Notes under the pieces: model-generated
Seen by the model: the letters and a program-made list of their open reading frames with translations, nothing else
Database searches by the model: none
What the model was told of the DNA's origin: nothing
Source of the DNA: Oscillospiraceae bacterium
GTDB taxonomy: Bacteria > Bacillota > Clostridia > Oscillospirales > CAG-272
Length of the DNA: 13,662 bases
NCBI GenBank assembly: GCA_009779295.1
Contig: WREN01000024.1
Location: 1 to 13,662 of the forward strand
Direction of reading: 5' to 3'
Program-made: the position numbers and the translations under genes
Shown: positions 6,945-13,662 of the stretch, piece by piece
Layout: the number at the start of each line of letters is the position of its first letter
How positions within the stretch are numbered: position 1 is the stretch's first letter

Positions 6945-8030
6945 ATGTCAAACAGATTATTTCAGGGGATAATTCATCAGATGAAAGAGGCTGTGGACCG
7001 TGTTATCGGTGTTATCGATGAAAACGGAGTTATAATTTCGTGCAGCGAGCTTGTAAAAATAGGGGAAACGAGACAGGGCATAAGGGATGAATTGGCATAT
7101 ACATCGGATTTTGTTACATCAGGCGGATATACTTACCGCCCAATAGGATCGGGTGCCAGGTCGGAATACGTGGTTTTCATTGAGGGCGAGGATAAGATGG
7201 CGGATAAAATGTCGATGATACTATCTATTTCGCTGAAACATATTATTGACTTTTATGATGAAAAATACGATAAAAGTTCGTTTATCAAGAATGTAATTTT
7301 AGAAAATATTCTTCCGAGCGATATTTATATCAAATCGAAAGAGCTGCATTTCAACAACGATGTGGTGCGCATTATTCTGTTGATTAAATTCTTCGGCAAA
7401 AACGATATGGTTCCGTTCGATATTATACAGAATATGTACCCGGATAAAAATAAGGATTACGTTATCAGCGTCGGCGAACACGATATCGTGCTCGTGAAGG
7501 AAATCAAAGCAAATTACGATATGCGCGACATTGAGAAGATGGCGAAATCCATTGCGGACACGCTGAGTACGGAATTTTACACGAAAGTTTCAATCGGAAT
7601 CGGTACCGCCGTGGATAACATCAAGGAGCTGCACAGATCATATGAAGAGGCGCAGATCGCGATTGAAGTCGGGAAAGTTTTTGATACGGACAAAAATATT
7701 ATAAGTTATGAGAATCTTGGAATCGGGCGGCTTATTTATCAGCTTCCCACGACGCTGTGCGAGATGTTTTTGCAGGAAGTATTCAAGAAGGGTTCGCTCG
7801 AATCACTCGACAGGGAAACCCTTACGACGATACATTGCTTTTTCGAAAACAATCTCAACGTTTCCGAAACTTCACGGAAACTGTTCGTACACCGCAACAC
7901 CCTCGTTTACCGCCTTGAAAAAATCCGTAAACTTACCGGACTTGACTTGCGCGAATTTGAACATTCGATTACGTTTAAGGTCGCGTTGATGGTCAAAAAA
8001 TACTTAACTTCAAAACCCGTCAAATTTTAA
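6945..8030 (+). CDS. CdaR/PucR-family transcriptional regulator
   Basis: This is a DNA-binding regulator of the CdaR/PucR type. The 361 residues split into three parts. The N-terminal sensory region (about 1-100) resembles the sugar-diacid-recognition fold, with VIGVIDENGVIIS (20-32). A central GGDEF-like, non-catalytic domain (about 135-260) includes KVSIGIGTAVDNIKELHRSY (214-233). The C-terminal helix-turn-helix of the PucR type (about 292-352) contains NVSETSRKLFVHRNTLVYRL (304-323). The start has an excellent ribosome site (GGGAGGA at 6932-6938). CdaR proteins usually control glycerate or sugar-diacid use, but no such genes are nearby. Instead it sits before ftsE, so the ligand and targets cannot be assigned. 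A short GC hairpin follows its stop codon directly. Confidence 0.85.
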   Translation: MSNRLFQGIIHQMKEAVDRVIGVIDENGVIISCSELVKIGETRQGIRDELAYTSDFVTSGGYTYRPIGSGARSEYVVFIEGEDKMADKMSMILSISLKHIIDFYDEKYDKSSFIKNVILENILPSDIYIKSKELHFNNDVVRIILLIKFFGKNDMVPFDIIQNMYPDKNKDYVISVGEHDIVLVKEIKANYDMRDIEKMAKSIADTLSTEFYTKVSIGIGTAVDNIKELHRSYEEAQIAIEVGKVFDTDKNIISYENLGIGRLIYQLPTTLCEMFLQEVFKKGSLESLDRETLTTIHCFFENNLNVSETSRKLFVHRNTLVYRLEKIRKLTGLDLREFEHSITFKVALMVKKYLTSKPVKF

Positions 8031-8045
8031 CCGGCGAGTCGCCGG
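8031..8045. other. Short GC-rich hairpin after the regulator stop codon
   Basis: CCGGCGA-G-TCGCCGG is a perfect inverted repeat directly adjoining the stop codon of the regulator. Realistically it folds as a 5-bp stem with a 5-nt loop. No T-run follows, so it is a poor intrinsic terminator. It could stabilise an upstream mRNA end or separate regulator expression from ftsE. Confidence 0.35.
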
Positions 8046-8088
8046 AGACAGACTTTCAAACTTTAATAAATTAAAAAAGTGAATTAAA

Positions 8089-8775
8089 ATGATTGAATTT
8101 AAAAATGTAAAAAAAGTTTTTTTAAACGGCACCGTTGCGCTTGACGGTGTTAATCTCAAAATCAATGACGGTGAATTTGTATTTGTGGTCGGGGCGTCGG
8201 GCGCGGGCAAAACTACGCTTGTCAAGTTATTGCTTCGCGAAGAAAAAATAACCAGCGGAAAATTGATGGTAGACGAATTCGATTTGGCGAAGATACCCAA
8301 CTACAAAGTGCCGTTTTACAGACGGCAAATCGGGGTTGTGTTCCAGGATTTCAGGTTGTTCGAGAAGAAAACGGTATTCGAGAACGTAGCGTTCGCGATG
8401 AGGGTCATCGGCGAGCCCGCGAAAGTTATCAAACGGCGCGTGCCGACAATATTGAAAATAGTAAATCTACAGGATAAATTTGACTGCTTTCCGACGGAGT
8501 TATCCGGAGGGGAACAGCAGAGGGTGGCGCTCGCGAGGGCGTTGGCAAACAATCCGCGGACGATAATCGCGGACGAGCCTACCGGAAATATCGATCCTAA
8601 CATGAGTTTGGAAATAATGAATCTGCTTATAAAAATTCAAAAGAAGAATAAAACTGTCATCGTTGTAACGCATGAAGAAAAGTTAGTGGATTATTTTCAA
8701 CAGCGTGTTATATCGCTTCGCGACGGTAGAGTAATCGATGATAGGACAGGTGGAATGTTTAATGCGCAAGTATAG
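8089..8775 (+). CDS. ftsE: Cell-division ATP-binding protein FtsE
   Basis: FtsE is the cytoplasmic ATPase of the FtsEX complex, which passes ATP-driven movement through FtsX to cell-wall hydrolases. The 228-residue length is typical. Visible ABC motifs are Walker A GASGAGKT (35-42), Q-loop VFQDFRL (Q86), signature LSGGEQQRVALARAL (138-152), Walker B TIIADEP (158-164, catalytic E163) and the switch histidine H195. The stretch VVFQDFRLFEKKTVFENVAF is characteristic of FtsE within the ABC family. The Shine-Dalgarno is weak (AAAGTGA a few bases upstream). Its last 14 bp overlap the start of ftsX, the usual FtsEX arrangement, which implies coupled synthesis. Assignment rests on both the motifs and the partner gene. 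Confidence 0.95.
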   Translation: MIEFKNVKKVFLNGTVALDGVNLKINDGEFVFVVGASGAGKTTLVKLLLREEKITSGKLMVDEFDLAKIPNYKVPFYRRQIGVVFQDFRLFEKKTVFENVAFAMRVIGEPAKVIKRRVPTILKIVNLQDKFDCFPTELSGGEQQRVALARALANNPRTIIADEPTGNIDPNMSLEIMNLLIKIQKKNKTVIVVTHEEKLVDYFQQRVISLRDGRVIDDRTGGMFNAQV

Positions 8776-9655
8776 TATTACGTATTTCATCGGCCAGAGT
8801 ATCAAAGGATTGTGGCGTAACGGCATTATGAGTATGGCATCGATCACGGTTCTGATGTCTTGCCTGGCTGTTATGGGAAGTTTTTCTCTGCTGGTAATAA
8901 ATATTAATTATAATTTAGAAGAGATCGGCGTACTCAATGAGATTGTAGTTTTTGTCGAAACGGAAAGAACCGAGCTTGAAGTTGTCGATATTTATAATCA
9001 AATCCGTTCGCTTGACAATGTGAATACGGTGACCCATATAACCAAAGAGGAAGTTAAAGAGGAAGAAAGATTAAGATTTGAAAAATATCCGGCCGTTTTC
9101 AAATTAATCGACGACGGAGGCAAGAATCCGTACCCTGACACTTTTATAGTAACATATAATGACAATTCTAAAGTAAACACATTGCAATTTAATCTTAACA
9201 ATATAAAAGGTGTAGAAAATGTACGCTGCAATAAAGATTTGGCAAAGAGTATCGACGAAGTCAAAAACGGAATAATAGTTATTTTTATTTGGTTTCTTGT
9301 TATTTTATTTGTTGTCAGCTTGTTTGTGATCATCAACACGATCAAGCTCGGCGTATTTTCGCGCCGGCAGGAAATCAGCATCATGCGCTATGTCGGGGCG
9401 ACGAATTGGTTTATCGTGCTGCCGTTCATTTTAGAAGGGATAATCATCGGAATCGTCGCAAGCGGGTTCGCGTATTTGATACAATGGTATTCGTATTTGT
9501 ATATATTCAATACGATTTCAAAGGATTTTCAAATAATAAACTTAATCATTTTCGAGGATGTGCGGATATTCGTAGCGTTGGGATTTTTGGCAATAGGCGT
9601 TGTAACGGGAATTATAGGGAGCAGTTTGTCATTGAGTAAGTATTTAAAGGCATAA
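8762..9655 (+). CDS. ftsX: Cell-division membrane protein FtsX
   Basis: FtsX is the membrane subunit of FtsEX, and its extracellular loop activates peptidoglycan hydrolases. The 297-residue protein has four membrane segments (about 24-47, 171-196, 214-240 and 268-290) and a large outside loop (about 48-168), the standard FtsX layout. The segment RRQEISIMRYVGATNWFI (201-218), just after the second membrane segment, is the family's conserved cytoplasmic stretch. I chose ATG 8762 because it gives the family N-terminus (MRKYSITYFIGQ) and has AGGTGG at 8748-8753. An in-frame ATG at 8738 would add eight non-conserved residues. The gene overlaps ftsE by 14 bp. The M23 hydrolase downstream is its probable partner. 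Confidence 0.94.
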   Translation: MRKYSITYFIGQSIKGLWRNGIMSMASITVLMSCLAVMGSFSLLVININYNLEEIGVLNEIVVFVETERTELEVVDIYNQIRSLDNVNTVTHITKEEVKEEERLRFEKYPAVFKLIDDGGKNPYPDTFIVTYNDNSKVNTLQFNLNNIKGVENVRCNKDLAKSIDEVKNGIIVIFIWFLVILFVVSLFVIINTIKLGVFSRRQEISIMRYVGATNWFIVLPFILEGIIIGIVASGFAYLIQWYSYLYIFNTISKDFQIINLIIFEDVRIFVALGFLAIGVVTGIIGSSLSLSKYLKA

Positions 9656-9683
9656 ATGCCAAATGACTTAGGCATAAATTTTT
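9649..9683 (+). promoter_or_regulatory. Alternative-hairpin repeat between ftsX and the M23 gene
   Basis: GGCATAAAT occurs at 9649-9657 and again at 9671-9679. ATGCC (9656-9660) can pair with either GGCAT copy, and the second pairing is followed by AAATTTTT. This is a mini attenuator-like arrangement just upstream of AGGAGG (9684-9689). The stems are only 5 bp, so the effect, if any, is modest and the arrangement could be chance. Confidence 0.25.
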
Positions 9684-9703
9684 AGGAGGAGTGAAAAAAT
9701 AAA

Positions 9704-10936
9704 TTGAAATATAAAAACAATATTTTTGGTATAGTTGTATTCTTTTTAATAGTATCAATGATATTTCTCACAATACCGTACAAAGATATACACGCCGCGG
9801 CAACAACCATAGATACCAGCGACGCGGCATTGAAAAGATTGGAGAACGACCTCGCGAGAGTAAAACAGCAGCAAGCGGATAATGAGAAGAAAATCGCGAA
9901 CGCTAAAGCGGATTTAAAAAATGAGATCGAACAAAAACAAATGTTGGATAGAAAATTCGAGCTTGCGGAAGAGAGTATCAGGATAAAAGAAGAGTTGAGA
10001 ATCGAATACCAAAACGAGATTCGCAAGACGGAAGAATCTATCGCGGCGCTTGAAATTGATGTTTCCGATCAATACGAAGCTGTTTTGGAGCAGTTAAAGT
10101 ATTCATATCAAGAGGGAAGTGTAAATTATCTCGAAATAATCCTCGGCGCTAAAAGTTTCGCTGAATTTATCATGAGCGTTGAACGCGTGGTTTATCTTTT
10201 AAACTACGAGCAAAAAAATATGGAGCGTTTGAATGATGAAGTGGAAGATTTACAGCGGCTCAAAGAATATAATGAACAATTGAAAGTAAGAAACGATGAA
10301 GAGAAAGACGCGGTTGAAGCCGAAAGGGCACAATTGTTAAAAGATATGGCTGCGGCGGATGCAATGATAACAAAATTCTTGGACGACCAGAACAAAGCGG
10401 AAGCCGCGAAGCTGCAACTCAAAAAAGATGAAGAAAAATTCGACAAAGAAATTGAAGAGTTTTTGATTGAACGCGAAAGATTAAAAGCTCTACAAAATCA
10501 AAAGAAGCAATACGGCGGAGGATTATTTTTATGGCCGACCGATGAAGATAAATGGAGCGAGGTATCTTCAGAATACGGTTACCGTAGCTTCGACAGGGCT
10601 ACCCATACAGGAATTGATATTCCGGTCGCTCTCGGAGGTCCGGTTTTCGCTGTAGCTGACGGAGAAGTCGTATTGGCAAGTTGGCATGGAAGTTACGGAT
10701 ATTACATAATCATTGATCATGGTACTAATGCTAATGGTGATAGTATTTCAACATTATATGCTCATAACCATAAACTGCTTGTAAAAACAGACGATGTAGT
10801 AAAAGCTGGTGACAGAATTGCGAACGCCGGTTCTACGGGTGTTTCAACAGGCAGCCATATACATTTTGAAATACGTATCAATGGTAAAACAGAAGACCCA
10901 TTATCGAATGAATACTTTACACAATACAAAAAATAA
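9704..10936 (+). CDS. Secreted coiled-coil M23 peptidoglycan endopeptidase
   Basis: This is a cell-wall hydrolase expected to work with FtsEX outside the membrane. The 410 residues comprise an N-terminal signal sequence or anchor (about 7-24, with the KYKNN basic start), extended coiled-coil helices (about 40-125 and 165-268), and a C-terminal M23/LytM domain (about 275-405). The zinc ligands H301 and D305 (HTGID) and H387 (HIH, 385-387) are present, as are the catalytic-site histidines H354 and H385. It should therefore be an active enzyme, unlike EnvC, whose LytM domain is degenerate. The start is TTG at 9704. AGGAGG (9684-9689) lies about 14 nt upstream, the in-frame sequence before it gives no better start, and this start yields a good signal peptide. 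It sits 48 bp after ftsX and 16 bp before the S41 gene. Confidence 0.9.
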   Translation: MKYKNNIFGIVVFFLIVSMIFLTIPYKDIHAAATTIDTSDAALKRLENDLARVKQQQADNEKKIANAKADLKNEIEQKQMLDRKFELAEESIRIKEELRIEYQNEIRKTEESIAALEIDVSDQYEAVLEQLKYSYQEGSVNYLEIILGAKSFAEFIMSVERVVYLLNYEQKNMERLNDEVEDLQRLKEYNEQLKVRNDEEKDAVEAERAQLLKDMAAADAMITKFLDDQNKAEAAKLQLKKDEEKFDKEIEEFLIERERLKALQNQKKQYGGGLFLWPTDEDKWSEVSSEYGYRSFDRATHTGIDIPVALGGPVFAVADGEVVLASWHGSYGYYIIIDHGTNANGDSISTLYAHNHKLLVKTDDVVKAGDRIANAGSTGVSTGSHIHFEIRINGKTEDPLSNEYFTQYKK

Positions 10937-10952
10937 GAGAGAAGTTAATAAA

Positions 10953-12161
10953 ATGTCTAAAAAATTACCGTTAGGTATAACTATAATAATTTTGCTGTTC
11001 GCGGTTTTGTTGACTTTCCAAATAACGTATCTTTCAATCAACAATAAATTCAACCAGAAGTTGAACGAATTGATGCTGAGCCAGAATTTATATAGTAAAC
11101 TGACGGAAATTGACGCGTATTACAGGGATTATTATATCGGTGAGCTTGATGAAACGCGGCTGAGCGACAGTATCATGCGCGGCTATGTCGCCGGTACCGG
11201 CGACAAGCACGGCAACTATTTGAATTCGCAGCAGTACAAGGATTATATCGCCGACTATACCGGAAGCGGCGTCGGGATTGGCGTCATGGTCACATATGAT
11301 TACGCGAACGGCGCGCTTGAAATCGCGACTGTCATGCCGGATTCTCCGGCGTTGAAGGCGGGATTGCGTCCGGGCGACTTTATCGTTGCGGTCGAAGGAT
11401 TATATATATACGAAATCGGTTATTACGAAGCGGTGGACAGAGTTAAAGGCGAAGCCGGAACGTATGTTAACCTGACGGTTTACAGGTATGAGGACAACGA
11501 GTACGTCGAATTGGATTTCAATATCGCCCGCGCGAACGTGACGTATATATCGGTTCTGTCGCATATGTATGATGACAGAACGACCGGAATCGTGAAGATT
11601 TTGAAGTTCGATCTGCACACACCGGAGGAATTCATCTCCGCCGTTGAGGATTTGATAGCGCAGGGAGCGGTACGGATCGTATTTGACGTACGCAACAATC
11701 TCGGCGGGGAACTCAACAGCATACACAAAGTTTTGGATTACCTCCTGCCGGAGGGACCGGTCATCAGGATAATCGATAAAGACGGAAACGTCGAAACGAT
11801 GGATTCCGACACGAAAGAACTCGATATGCCGATGATCGTTCTTATCAATTCGCGCACGGCGAGCGCCGCCGAATTATTTTCCGCGGCTCTGCGCGATTAC
11901 GGCAAAGCGGAGCTTGTAGGAGTTAAAACATACGGCAAAGGCTCGATGCAGACGGTCATACCGCTTGCGGACAATTCCGCGCTGATCGTATCGATACGGA
12001 CGTACGCGCCGCCGTTTTCGGACAATTACGATGGGATTGGGTTATATCCGGACGTGGAAGTGGAGCTTTCAAAAGAAGCGGCAAGACAAAACGAATACAC
12101 CATCAAAGACGCAGATGATAATCAGCTTGTTGAAGCGATAAAAATATTAAAAAGCAGTTAA
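10953..12161 (+). CDS. Membrane-anchored PDZ-domain S41 (Ctp-type) protease
   Basis: This is a C-terminal-processing protease acting outside the membrane. From the ATG at 10953 the product is 402 residues. It has one membrane anchor (about 8-28), a helical segment, a PDZ domain (about 103-178, with GSGVGIGVMV and SPALKAGLRPGDFIVAVEG), and the S41 catalytic domain (about 200-372). The nucleophile is Ser304 in RTASAAE, and the general-base lysine is Lys329 in TYGKGS. The DVRNNLGG block (245-252) is the usual DLRGN.GG. The catalytic dyad is intact. An open frame begins further upstream at 10809, but it overlaps the M23 gene for 128 bp, and the ATG at 10953 gives the normal basic-then-hydrophobic N-terminus. 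The ribosome site is weak (AGAGAGAAG). The adjoining M23 hydrolase suggests substrates in the wall-hydrolase pathway. Confidence 0.93.
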   Translation: MSKKLPLGITIIILLFAVLLTFQITYLSINNKFNQKLNELMLSQNLYSKLTEIDAYYRDYYIGELDETRLSDSIMRGYVAGTGDKHGNYLNSQQYKDYIADYTGSGVGIGVMVTYDYANGALEIATVMPDSPALKAGLRPGDFIVAVEGLYIYEIGYYEAVDRVKGEAGTYVNLTVYRYEDNEYVELDFNIARANVTYISVLSHMYDDRTTGIVKILKFDLHTPEEFISAVEDLIAQGAVRIVFDVRNNLGGELNSIHKVLDYLLPEGPVIRIIDKDGNVETMDSDTKELDMPMIVLINSRTASAAELFSAALRDYGKAELVGVKTYGKGSMQTVIPLADNSALIVSIRTYAPPFSDNYDGIGLYPDVEVELSKEAARQNEYTIKDADDNQLVEAIKILKSS

Positions 12162-12174
12162 GGAGACAGAGATA

Positions 12175-12648
12175 ATGCGCAAACAAATTGTAGTTACCGA
12201 TGAGGGATTAAAAAAATTAACCGAGGAACTTGAATATTTAAAGAATGTCAAACGCCGCGAAGTAGTGGAATCGATAAGGACGGCGTTATCGTTCGGCGAC
12301 TTGTCGGAGAACAGTGAATACGACGAGGCGAAGAACGAACAGGCGAAAGTTGAAGCGCAGATAAACGACTTGGAGGATATTCTCAAGCAGATAAAAGTTA
12401 TCAGCGAAAGCGATATAAGCACCGATCAGGTCAATATCGGCGCGAAGATAAAAGTTTACGACGAGCAGTTCGACGAGGAAATCGAATACACTCTGGTTGG
12501 TTCGACAGAAGCGGATCCGTTAGAGAATAAAATTTCCGATCAGTCGCCGATAGGAAGCGCGTTGATCGGCGCGAAAATAGGCGAAACTGTCATAGCTTTA
12601 ACGCCGAACGGCGAATTGAAATTGAAGGTATTGGATATAACGAAATAA
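12175..12648 (+). CDS. greA: Transcription elongation factor GreA
   Basis: GreA rescues backtracked RNA polymerase by stimulating cleavage of the nascent RNA through the polymerase secondary channel. The 157-residue length is normal. The N-terminal coiled-coil hairpin (about 10-78) carries the acidic tip GDLSENSEYDEAK (41-53), with the catalytic acidic residues D42 and E45. The C-terminal FKBP-like domain contains ISDQSPIGSALIGAKIGETV (120-139). The start has a strong ribosome site, AAGGAG (12160-12165), which overlaps the S41 stop codon (TAA at 12159-12161), so translation is tightly linked to the upstream gene. The second long palindrome begins almost immediately after its stop and probably ends the transcript. 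Confidence 0.97.
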   Translation: MRKQIVVTDEGLKKLTEELEYLKNVKRREVVESIRTALSFGDLSENSEYDEAKNEQAKVEAQINDLEDILKQIKVISESDISTDQVNIGAKIKVYDEQFDEEIEYTLVGSTEADPLENKISDQSPIGSALIGAKIGETVIALTPNGELKLKVLDITK

Positions 12649-12760
12649 AACACCACCGCCTGCGGGCGGAGCCTCTTTGCGAAAGAGGCCAAAGATAAAA
12701 ACGTTTCTATCCTCAGCCCTCTTTTGTAAAGAGGGTGGCCCCGCAGGACCGGGTGTTTTA
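12646..12760. repeat. Long imperfect palindrome, copy 2 of the repeat family; probable greA terminator
   Basis: By hand alignment, 12646-12690 and 12716-12760 are reverse complements at about 34 of 45 positions. The outermost pairing is TAAAACACC with GGTGTTTTA, which gives an A-tract on the left and a T-tract on the right, as in a bidirectional terminator. The left arm holds CCGCC-TGCG-GGCGG and GCCTCTTT-GCG-AAAGAGGC hairpins. These correspond to those of the copy at 3096-3214 with compensated stem changes. The first three bases are the greA stop codon. A rho-independent terminator function between greA and lysS is plausible, and the arms' similarity to copy 1 shows shared origin. Confidence 0.85.
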
Positions 12761-12804
12761 TTACGCCAAAAGTGGACAAAGATTTAAACAAAGGAAGTAA
12801 CAAC

Positions 12805-13662
12805 ATGGAAGAAATAGAAATACGCAGGGAAAAATTACGGGAATTATGCGAAGCCGGCAGGAATCCGTATGAGATAACCGAGTACAACATCGATACGGCA
12901 TCCGCGGATATTATAAACAATTACGAATCATACGAAGGCAAGGACGTGACCGTCGCGGGACGCATGCTGAGCCGCCGCGTTATGGGTAAGGCGAGTTTTT
13001 GCGGTATACGCGATAACGGCGCGAACATGCAAGCCTATGTCAAGCGCGACGAAATCGGTGAAGACGAATATGCAGAATTCAAGAAATTTGATATCGGTGA
13101 TATAATCGGTATCAAGGGTTACGTGTTCAAAACGAACACGGGCGAAATCTCCGTACACGCGAAAGAAATCGTACTGCTGTCGAAATCACTCCTGCCGCTA
13201 CCGGAGAAATTTCACGGATTGAAAGACACGGACTTGCGTTACCGTCAGCGTTATGTGGATTTGATAGTTAATCCCGAAGTAAGAGAAGCGTTTATAAAAC
13301 GTTCTCAGATAATAAACGAGATCCGCAACTTCCTCAACGCGCGCGGATTTTTGGAAGTGGACACGCCGGTTCTGCACACCGTTGACATAGGCGCGGACGC
13401 AAGACCGTTCAAAACACATCACAACACGCTTGATTTGGAAATGTTCCTGCGCATCGAAACGGAATTGTATCTGAAACGGTTGGTTGTCGGCGGATTCGAC
13501 CGCGTGTATGAAATCGCGCGGACGTTCCGCAATGAGGGCATGGACACAAAGCATAACCCTGAATTCACGATGGTTGAGCTGTATCAGGCGTATACGGATT
13601 ACAAAGGCATGATGCGATTACTTGAAGATTTATACGTGCGGCTCGCGGAAAAAATCTGCGGA
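12805..13662 (+). CDS. lysS: Lysyl-tRNA synthetase (class II), 5' part
   Basis: LysRS charges tRNA-Lys with lysine. The frame is open from ATG 12805 to the window end, giving 286 codons out of about 490-500 in the family. A short N-terminal helix is followed by the OB-fold anticodon-binding domain (about 48-125) and the first part of the class II core. That core includes FHGLKDTDLRYRQRYVDLI (136-154), motif 1 region FLEVDTPVLH (182-191), and motif 2 FRNEG...HNPEFTMVELYQAY (241-263). RPF.THHN (200-207) and LYLKRLVVGGF (221-231) are LysRS-specific. Two usually constant spots differ: the GGA-type loop before ARPF reads DIGADARPF, and the common RIA.E reads RIETE. The ribosome site is AAGGAAG (12791-12797). 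Motif 3 lies outside the window. No T-box leader is visible. Confidence 0.95.
   Translation, partial: MEEIEIRREKLRELCEAGRNPYEITEYNIDTASADIINNYESYEGKDVTVAGRMLSRRVMGKASFCGIRDNGANMQAYVKRDEIGEDEYAEFKKFDIGDIIGIKGYVFKTNTGEISVHAKEIVLLSKSLLPLPEKFHGLKDTDLRYRQRYVDLIVNPEVREAFIKRSQIINEIRNFLNARGFLEVDTPVLHTVDIGADARPFKTHHNTLDLEMFLRIETELYLKRLVVGGFDRVYEIARTFRNEGMDTKHNPEFTMVELYQAYTDYKGMMRLLEDLYVRLAEKICG

Noticed and set aside
8738..8764. ATG at 8738 as the ftsX start
   Set aside because: It adds eight non-conserved residues and would place the ribosome site inside the gene. ATG 8762 has AGGTGG in good position and the family N-terminus.
9691..9702. GTG at 9691 as a start for the M23 gene
   Set aside because: It reads into a TAA stop after two codons, so it cannot start this gene.
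10809..10952. Upstream extension of the S41 gene to 10809
   Set aside because: It would overlap the M23 catalytic domain coding region for 128 bp and puts a non-signal-like stretch before the membrane anchor.
12649..12804. T-box riboswitch upstream of lysS
   Set aside because: The gap is only 156 bp and is mostly the palindrome. No T-box consensus or specifier-loop arrangement is visible.
1..13662. CIRCE operator (TTAGCACTC-N9-GAGTGCTAA)
   Set aside because: I looked in the gaps before grpE, dnaK and dnaJ and saw no match. It is expected upstream of hrcA, outside the window.

Overview
The window looks like chromosomal core DNA from a member of the Bacillota, most likely class Clostridia. 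Three things support this. The gene order hrcA-grpE-dnaK-dnaJ-prmA-rsmE is the classical Gram-positive heat-shock cluster. DnaK lacks the N-terminal-lobe insertion that Gram-negative DnaK proteins carry. The second half (CdaR/PucR-like regulator, ftsE, ftsX, coiled-coil M23 peptidase, S41 protease, greA, lysS) is a Clostridia-style arrangement. Species cannot be named from the sequence. Every gene is on the + strand and spacing is tight.

Region 1 (1-4386) is the protein-folding stress module. It holds the 3' part of hrcA (heat-shock repressor; its DNA-binding domain lies before the window), grpE overlapping it by 8 bp, dnaK, and then dnaJ. Between dnaK and dnaJ lie a weak terminator-like hairpin and a perfect 42-bp inverted repeat. 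No CIRCE operator is visible in the window; it would be expected upstream of hrcA.

Region 2 (4396-6094) holds two translation-apparatus methyltransferases. These are prmA (ribosomal protein L11) and rsmE (16S rRNA U1498). A perfect-consensus sigma-A promoter (TTGACA, 17 bp, TATAAT) sits on the prmA stop codon. It lies so close to the rsmE start that it predicts a nearly leaderless mRNA.

Region 3 (6125-12161) concerns the cell envelope. It holds an unrecognised membrane protein with about eight segments, a PucR/CdaR-type regulator, ftsE and ftsX (ATP-driven transmembrane signalling to cell-wall hydrolases), a secreted coiled-coil M23 endopeptidase with an intact metal site, and a membrane-anchored PDZ-S41 protease. 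The likely logic is that FtsEX drives the hydrolase across the membrane while the S41 protease trims or removes substrates outside the cell.

Region 4 (12175-13662) holds greA (transcript-cleavage factor), a second and more degenerate copy of the long palindrome, and the 5' part of lysS (lysyl-tRNA synthetase), cut by the window end.

The most unusual item is the pair of long palindromes (3096-3214 and 12646-12760). They are diverged copies of one repeat family. Each arm contains two small nested hairpins, and at least two stem changes between the copies are compensatory. No CRISPR array, tRNA, rRNA or transposase gene was seen. No gene-free stretch exceeds 300 bases.
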